In this document: positions 4,823-8,308 of the stretch, piece after piece
Numbering within the stretch: position 1 is the first letter of the stretch
Layout: every line of letters starts with the position of its first letter
Assembly: GCA_003518105.1 (NCBI GenBank)
Contig: DOZH01000010.1
Coordinates: forward strand, 17,712-26,019
Source of the DNA: Candidatus Uhrbacteria bacterium
GTDB taxonomy: Bacteria > Patescibacteriota > Patescibacteriia > UBA9934
Direction of reading: 5' to 3'
DNA: 8,308 nt
Position numbers and translations under genes: made by a program
The notes under the pieces: generated by a model
What the model was told of the DNA's origin: nothing
Seen by the model: only the letters and a program-made list of their open reading frames with translations
Databases searched by the model: none

Positions 4823-5353
4823 TTACTCGCGGAAAGCCACGACAGCATCCCGGCCATCGAACCGGCGGCCGACAAGGTAGTAGCCGAAATACCACCCCCC
4901 AACACCACCACGGTCCAAACACCGGAAGCCCCAGCGGCCGTACCTGTCGAGGAATTTCGTCTCCGTGAAGATCAGGCAGTAGATCCCCTTCGGCACGCTC
5001 CTCAGGAACTCCTCATGAGTTTTGAGGAAGACGGCTCCGTTGGCGTTCAGGGGGTTGAGCTTGGCCTGACGGGTCTTGCCAGACAGCTGGTCACCAATGG
5101 TGTTGCCACCGTTCACCATCTCTTCTGTCTGGAAGAACTCGAGCTTGGTGGGGTTGACCTTTCCGTGCTTGTTGTGCACCGTCTTGCCCTTCACCGCCCA
5201 GTCGGGCTCGACCGGGGCGGCGTCGCCGTCGATCATGGGGGAGGAGTTCGCAGCGGATTCGGCGTTCAGCTTGCGATTGATGAAGATAGCCAGCCAAGTA
5301 CCGATGACAGTGGCAAACAAAAGGCCGAAAATGGCGAGAATGGTATTGAACAT
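4823..5353 (-). CDS. Unrecognised 176-residue membrane-anchored protein, module gene 2
   Basis: I do not recognise this protein. Residues 2-26 form one hydrophobic segment (ILAIFGLLFATVIGTWLAIFI) followed by NRKL, so it is probably a single-pass anchor. The positive charges after the helix suggest the following part may be cytosolic. A polar linker leads to a soluble domain rich in Gly and aromatic residues, with FLKTHEEFLRSVPKGIYCLIF and a C-terminal run of Y, W, F and G (about 140-165) that looks like a small beta fold. The ATG at 5353 was chosen because CGGAG lies at good distance upstream and the frame's longer start lies inside the leader. It has its own promoter, leader element copy 2 and terminator 2, all related to those of module gene 1, although the two proteins show no similarity I can see. 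Stop is TAA. Confidence 0.78.
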   Translation of the reverse strand: MFNTILAIFGLLFATVIGTWLAIFINRKLNAESAANSSPMIDGDAAPVEPDWAVKGKTVHNKHGKVNPTKLEFFQTEEMVNGGNTIGDQLSGKTRQAKLNPLNANGAVFLKTHEEFLRSVPKGIYCLIFTETKFLDRYGRWGFRCLDRGGVGGWYFGYYLVGRRFDGRDAVVAFRE

Positions 5354-5394
5354 GAGTGACTCCGGATGTTGGGGTGGACGAAGGCGCAAAAGAC

Positions 5395-5429
5395 GTCTAT
5401 TCAAGACTCGGGATGAGGCTATGAATGAC
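5395..5429 (-). promoter_or_regulatory. 35-nt mRNA leader element, copy 2
   Basis: Same length and same distance from the -10 box (5 bases) as copy 1. The 13-base core is identical (plus 5407-5419). The closing arms here are longer: GTCATTCA can pair with TGAATAGAC, leaving one bulged base, so pairing is kept while the arm sequence differs between copies. The leader continues to a CGGAG ribosome-binding sequence. Confidence 0.65.
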
Positions 5430-5434
5430 TGAGG

Positions 5435-5463
5435 AATATAACTTAAAATCAGGGCGAAGTCAA
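5435..5463 (-). promoter_or_regulatory. Promoter of module gene 2
   Basis: Minus strand TTGACT (plus 5458-5463), 17 bases, TATATT (plus 5435-5440). This is the best sigma-70 match in the window. Predicted start is about 5428-5429 and the leader is about 75 bases. The sequence around the -35 (AGTCAATCT on the plus strand) is shared with the module gene 1 promoter. Confidence 0.83.
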
Positions 5464-5533
5464 TCTAGGCCTGGGATTATGTGAAAATTTGTTAGTGAAT
5501 TTGCGAAATGCAGCAATACACGACCTGACCCCG

Positions 5534-6040
5534 TTATGGCAGCGGGCGGGAGAGGAAGATAGGATCGAGGCCAGAAGGGTTGCAGGCACCGACTTCCACC
5601 GTCGATTGCGTGAGGGTGAGGTAATACCCGGTTTGGCGCTCGGAGAAGAGAGGGCTCGAGGCGTCGAACGGGATGTGGGACAGATAAGGCCCGAGGTAGG
5701 CGGCCGTGTCGACGCAGTGGTCGGCGAGGATGGCGTCGCTGCATTGCGAGCCCCAGTCGCCGGAACAGTCAGCTCCCCCACCGAGCATGACTCGAACGGG
5801 TGAACCAGCCCCGTCCACGGCTTGCTGGAAGGCATAGAAGTTAGTGGGATCTGTGGCTTGGAGGGTGAGGACGGCTTGCATGAGCGCGCGAACGTCGTCG
5901 GTGCGGCGGGTGTGCGACTTTTCCGCGAGAACACCTGCTGGATTAGCCACGAGGATAACGGTGAGGACAATAAAGCCGGCCGTAGCTAAGGCGGTGATGA
6001 CGTCGAGAGTTGTCCGACCGAGATATCCGTAAGTGGCCAT
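5534..6040 (-). CDS. Type IV pilin-like (pseudopilin) protein
   Basis: A 168-residue protein with pilin layout: a short leader, a hydrophobic N-terminal helix (about 12-33), then NPAGVLAEKSHTRRTDDVRAL (33-53), matching the NP...RR-x-x-D pattern of CPR pseudopilins. The globular part has four cysteines (92, 100, 109, 153) and a C-terminal segment with IPFD, TGYYLTL and VEVGAC, as in such proteins. A possible prepilin peptidase site is LG/RTTLD after G8. The +5 residue is then Asp instead of the usual Glu, and +1 is Arg instead of Phe. The ATG at 6040 is 7 bases after the yibE-like stop, so the two are cotranscribed. There is no Shine-Dalgarno; coupling is likely. A GTG at 6076 in frame is an alternative. 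No terminator is evident after its TAA stop. Role: a minor pilin or secretion/competence pseudopilin, by family only. Confidence 0.72.
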   Translation of the reverse strand: MATYGYLGRTTLDVITALATAGFIVLTVILVANPAGVLAEKSHTRRTDDVRALMQAVLTLQATDPTNFYAFQQAVDGAGSPVRVMLGGGADCSGDWGSQCSDAILADHCVDTAAYLGPYLSHIPFDASSPLFSERQTGYYLTLTQSTVEVGACNPSGLDPIFLSRPLP

Positions 6041-6047
6041 AGAAATA

Positions 6048-7202
6048 TTATTCGTGTTCGTGTTCAGTGAAGCCACGGAGCGCCGACTTTTTGGCGTGCG
6101 ACCAAACCCAGGCGGCGAGGAGTGAGGCGACGGGGACGGTGAGGACTAAAGCGCAGGTGCCACCGAGGGTGCGGACGATTTCTTCGGCGACGGCTTCTGT
6201 GTTCAAGAAACGCCAGAGGGATACGGATTGGTCCGCCATGAAAATAAGTAATAGAGGTAACGAGGCGCCGGCGTAAGCGAGGACGAGGGTGTTGACGGTG
6301 CTGGCAATGTGATGCCGACCAACGCGCATGCCACGAGTAAATAGTTCGCGGCCACCGAGTTTGGGATCTGCAGCCTTAAGTTCCGCAATGGTTTCGCATT
6401 GGGTGATAGCCACGTCGTCCAACACGCCCACGGCGCCTAAGATAATACCAGCTAGCAACAAGCCCTGCGGGATAGCAATGTTGCCCACCTGCCAGTAGAG
6501 GAAGACGGAGGTTTCGTCCGCCAAGCCAGAGAGTTTGACGATAGCGACGAAGGCGGCGGAGAAGAGCCAAGCGAGGATAACACCCAGTGAACAGCTAGCA
6601 AAGGCAACGGCGGTGTTGCGGGTGAGGCCGTGGGCCAAACTCAAGTTAATGGCCAACATGACAATGCCAGCGAGGACGGAGATGGCGACCGGATTGTGGC
6701 CGGCGAGGATCATGGGGAAAACGAACCAGAAGAGGATGGCAAGAGTAATAGCAAAGCCAATGAGGGCAAAGAAGCCGCGGCCGCGGCCGACGAGTAAGGT
6801 GATGAGGGCAAAGATGAGGGCCACGATAAACAGGCCCTTGGTGCGCACGACGTCGCCTAAGTAGGCGGTTTGGCTGCCGTCGCCGTTGTCGATGATTTGT
6901 AAGATGACCCGGTTCCCCACTGCCAAGCCATAACGGAGGCCGGTGCTGTAGGAGTCTGCAGTGTTGACGGTGTAGGTGGTGCCGTTGTCGCCCAGGGCCA
7001 AGAAGGTCATTTGCGGGACGTCGTTCTGATCGACATCTTGACTGAGGATTTGCGTGATGGAGGCTTGAACTTCTTGGTTAATGGTGACGTCTTGCTCGAC
7101 AGGTACGGGGATTTCTGGAGATGGCTCTGTTTGCGCAAAGACGAGGCTCGGGGTGAGGAGTAGGAGGGTGAGGGAAAATATGAGGAGGAGGCGTTTGATC
7201 AT
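6048..7202 (-). CDS. YibE/F-family multipass membrane protein
   Basis: A 384-residue protein. It starts with a signal-peptide-like or first membrane segment (MIKRLLLIFSLTLLLL...VFA, possible cut before Q24). An extracytoplasmic beta-type domain (about 35-120) containing GDVVR follows, then about seven membrane helices (roughly 123-139, 143-162, 172-190, 197-222, 244-262, 303-321, 345-367). The family signature is clear: GAVGVLDDVAITQ (257-269) and GRHHIASTVNTLVLAYAGAS (295-314). YibE/F proteins are conserved membrane proteins of unknown transport or other function. The ATG at 7202 was chosen because the signal segment begins there; the frame stays open to 7340 through the structured RNA. There is no clear Shine-Dalgarno. 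It probably shares the transcript that begins near 7416, with a leader of over 200 bases. Confidence 0.9.
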   Translation of the reverse strand: MIKRLLLIFSLTLLLLTPSLVFAQTEPSPEIPVPVEQDVTINQEVQASITQILSQDVDQNDVPQMTFLALGDNGTTYTVNTADSYSTGLRYGLAVGNRVILQIIDNGDGSQTAYLGDVVRTKGLFIVALIFALITLLVGRGRGFFALIGFAITLAILFWFVFPMILAGHNPVAISVLAGIVMLAINLSLAHGLTRNTAVAFASCSLGVILAWLFSAAFVAIVKLSGLADETSVFLYWQVGNIAIPQGLLLAGIILGAVGVLDDVAITQCETIAELKAADPKLGGRELFTRGMRVGRHHIASTVNTLVLAYAGASLPLLLIFMADQSVSLWRFLNTEAVAEEIVRTLGGTCALVLTVPVASLLAAWVWSHAKKSALRGFTEHEHE

Positions 7203-7206
7203 AGTG

Positions 7207-7240
7207 ATTACTAATCCGTCTTTGTGGGAGTAATAGACGG
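7207..7240 (-). promoter_or_regulatory. Two mutually exclusive hairpins just before the yibE-like start
   Basis: On the minus strand CCGTCT (plus 7235-7240) can pair with AGACGG (7216-7221), and ATTACT (7229-7234) with AGTAAT (7207-7212). Each 6-bp stem holds an arm of the other in its loop, so both cannot form as simple hairpins. With no base between the first two arms a pseudoknot would be strained. The second stem ends 4 bases before the ATG. Confidence 0.4.
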
Positions 7241-7269
7241 GGTCACCGCCCCCCGCCCGCACTCTGGCT

Positions 7270-7417
7270 CGTACAGGCCAAGGCTCGGGGACAATAATTC
7301 GCGGGTCCTGCCGACTGCGGACCCCGCCAGGTGCTCGCAAGCTGCGCGCCCGGCAGGGGCCTCCCTCCGCGTCACCCGCTAAAGGAATTAGTCTGCCCCT
7401 CGCTACTTGGCCTTACG
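7270..7417 (-). ncRNA. Rod-shaped structured RNA, unassigned
   Basis: A GC-rich intergenic stretch of about 148 bases whose two ends pair: CGTAAGGCCAAG (plus 7406-7417) with CTTGGCCTGTACG (7270-7282), 12 pairs and one bulge. Moving inward: GGG-GAC with GTC-CCC (7391-7399 / 7287-7292), TAATTC/GAATTA (7385-7390 / 7295-7300), GCGGGT/ACCCGC (7374-7379 / 7301-7306), GCGGA/TCCGC (7366-7370 / 7317-7321), CCCC-GCC/GGC-GGGG (7352-7359 / 7322-7328), and a tip CGCA-GCT-TGCG (7336-7346). The pairing coordinates are read on the plus strand, but the RNA is proposed on the minus strand because an extended -10 ends just before its base. There is a large one-sided internal loop of 10 bases (7307-7316). The form recalls 6S RNA or a long leader. 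I find no SRP, tmRNA or RNase P sequence marks. No T-run follows, so it may be part of the yibE-like leader. Confidence 0.58.
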
Positions 7418-7422
7418 GGCTC

Positions 7423-7431
7423 AGTATACCA
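7423..7431 (-). promoter_or_regulatory. Extended -10 promoter of the structured RNA and yibE-like operon
   Basis: Minus strand TGG-TATACT, extended -10 with five of six hexamer matches, starting 8 bases after the mutM stop. The -35 position has no good match. The usual start distance places transcription at about 7416, which is the outer end of the rod-shaped RNA's terminal helix. Confidence 0.62.
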
Positions 7432-7439
7432 TCCCTCCC

Positions 7440-8252
7440 CTACTTCTGACATTGCGGGCAGTAGTGAGTGCCGCGGCCGGCGAGGGTCAGCTTTTTGATG
7501 GGGCTGGCGCAGGTGCGACAAGGTTGGCCGGCGCGACCATAGACTTGGAGGAAATCGACGAAGCCGCCACGCTCGCCGTTGACGTCGAGGTAGTTATTCG
7601 AGGTGGTGCCGTTGAGAGCGAGGGAGGCGCTGAGCACGTTTTTGATTTCGGTGGACAGAGTTAGGCGCTGGGCTGCAGACAACGTCGACAAGCGGCGAGT
7701 CGGGCGCAAGCCAGAACGGTGACAAGCCTCGTCCGCATAGATGTTGCCGATGCCAGCGATCACGGTTTGGTCGAGCAAGGCGGCCTTGAGCACGCGGGTT
7801 TTCGGAGTGAGGAGGCGGGAGGCGAGGTCGGCGGCAGTCGAGATTAACGGCTCGGGGCCGTAAGAAGTGAGGAGAGATTCGAGCTCGGCGGCGTTAGCGA
7901 AGGCTTTGACGTAGCCGAATTTGCGGACGTCGTTCCAAATGACGGCCGAGGATTTGGTGATGAATTTGAGGCGGTCGTGCTTGGCTGGCGTGTAATCGAG
8001 AGGGACGAGGAGGAACTTGCCAGTCATTTTGAGGTGGCCGACAAAGCCGCTGCCGTCCGTGAAGCGCCAAATGAGGAGTTTTGCTCGGCGGTCGATAGAT
8101 TCTACCGTTTTGCCGACCACGCCGGCTACGAAAAGAGGGCCAGCGGGGACTTCCCGGCCAGTGAGGTAGAGGGCGACCTTGAGAATCGTCTGACCGGCCA
8201 AAGCAGCGTGTAGTTGCCGTCTGACCGTTTCTACTTCTGGTAATTCTGGCAT
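7440..8252 (-). CDS. mutM: Formamidopyrimidine-DNA glycosylase (Fpg/MutM)
   Basis: Base-excision repair enzyme that removes 8-oxoguanine and formamidopyrimidines and nicks the abasic site. At 270 residues it has the normal length. The N-terminus MPELPEVETVRR gives the catalytic proline (P2) and E3 after loss of Met. K58 in RRAKLL is the conserved lysine. GHLKMTG (72-78) contributes the intercalating Met M76, and NDVRKFG (108-114) supplies R110 and F112. The H2TH region contains GIGNIYADE (167-175). The C-terminal zinc finger is C245-x2-C248...C265-x2-C268 with the DNA-contacting GRGTHYC (259-265). Nothing required for activity is missing. The start is set by the invariant PELPEVET; no Shine-Dalgarno precedes it, and the promoter is so close that the mRNA leader should be only two or three bases. 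Stop is TAG. Confidence 0.98.
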   Translation of the reverse strand: MPELPEVETVRRQLHAALAGQTILKVALYLTGREVPAGPLFVAGVVGKTVESIDRRAKLLIWRFTDGSGFVGHLKMTGKFLLVPLDYTPAKHDRLKFITKSSAVIWNDVRKFGYVKAFANAAELESLLTSYGPEPLISTAADLASRLLTPKTRVLKAALLDQTVIAGIGNIYADEACHRSGLRPTRRLSTLSAAQRLTLSTEIKNVLSASLALNGTTSNNYLDVNGERGGFVDFLQVYGRAGQPCRTCASPIKKLTLAGRGTHYCPQCQK

Positions 8253-8261
8253 AATACCCGT

Positions 8262-8292
8262 ACTGTAGCATAATAGTTCGAGTTACAGTCAA
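8262..8292 (-). promoter_or_regulatory. mutM promoter, near-leaderless
   Basis: Minus strand TTGACT (plus 8287-8292) and TACAGT (plus 8262-8267), with TGC before the -10. The spacer is 19 bases, longer than ideal, but the extended -10 may compensate. Nine bases separate the -10 box from the ATG, so transcription should start two or three bases before the start codon. Confidence 0.55.
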
Positions 8293-8308
8293 CGCGAGAC
8301 TCGGGGAG

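Noticed and set aside
5534..6076. GTG start at 6076 for the pilin-like protein
   Set aside because: It adds a polar peptide before a good pilin leader and overlaps the yibE-like gene; no Shine-Dalgarno supports it. Kept only as an alternative.
6048..7340. YibE-like frame extended upstream to 7340
   Set aside because: The extension lies inside the structured GC-rich RNA and precedes a clear signal segment; ATG at 7202 is the natural start.
7270..7417. SRP RNA, tmRNA, RNase P RNA, 5S rRNA or tRNA in the structured region
   Set aside because: None of their recognisable core sequences (GGAA/AGCAG SRP helix 8, tRNA-like ends, RNase P P4 motifs) is present on either strand.
8287..8308. Third copy of the 35-nt leader element upstream of mutM
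   Set aside because: Only CCCGAGTCT and a nearby TTGAC match; the core GCCTCATCCCGAG is incomplete and the position is upstream of the promoter and not at an mRNA 5' end.
1..8308. CRISPR array, insertion sequence or long direct repeats
   Set aside because: No regularly spaced repeats, transposase frames or terminal inverted repeats were seen; the repeats present are the short module elements.

Overview
The window looks like a piece of chromosome from a small-genome bacterium, most likely a Patescibacteria/CPR lineage. That assignment is an inference. It rests on a compact 678-residue IF-2, a CPR-style pseudopilin with a long NPxxx...RRxxD stretch after its membrane helix, many short self-contained transcription units, and HicBA and NYN genes sitting between housekeeping genes. 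The genetic code looks standard: TAG and TAA end the minus-strand genes, TGA ends one small plus-strand gene, and no conserved frame is broken by TGA.

Almost everything is on the minus strand. From the right: mutM (formamidopyrimidine-DNA glycosylase) with a near-leaderless promoter; a GC-rich intergenic stretch that folds on paper into one long rod-shaped RNA beginning at an extended -10 promoter; a YibE/F-family membrane protein; and a type IV pilin-like protein 7 bases behind it. From about 5463 to 2717 lies an accessory block with two modules in tandem. Each module has a strong promoter, a 35-nt element at the predicted mRNA 5' end, a lone ORF of about 177 codons, a terminator, a toxin-like gene (NYN nuclease in one, HicBA in the other), and a distal hairpin. 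The non-coding parts of the two modules are clearly related to each other. The proteins are not. This is the most unusual feature of the window.

At the left end, a divergent intergenic region serves infB on the minus strand and, on the plus strand, a 42-residue membrane microprotein with its own promoter and terminator. infB has a clear promoter whose -10 box ends 6 bases before the ATG, so its mRNA should be leaderless. trxA follows infB after a 14-base gap that holds its Shine-Dalgarno sequence, so the two form an infB-trxA operon.

The housekeeping genes (IF-2, thioredoxin, Fpg, YibE/F) are confident. HicA, HicB and NYN are recognised by family motifs. The two lone module ORFs and the microprotein are unrecognised. 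The RNA structures and promoters come from base pairing and box matches read by eye and have not been tested by folding or covariance software.
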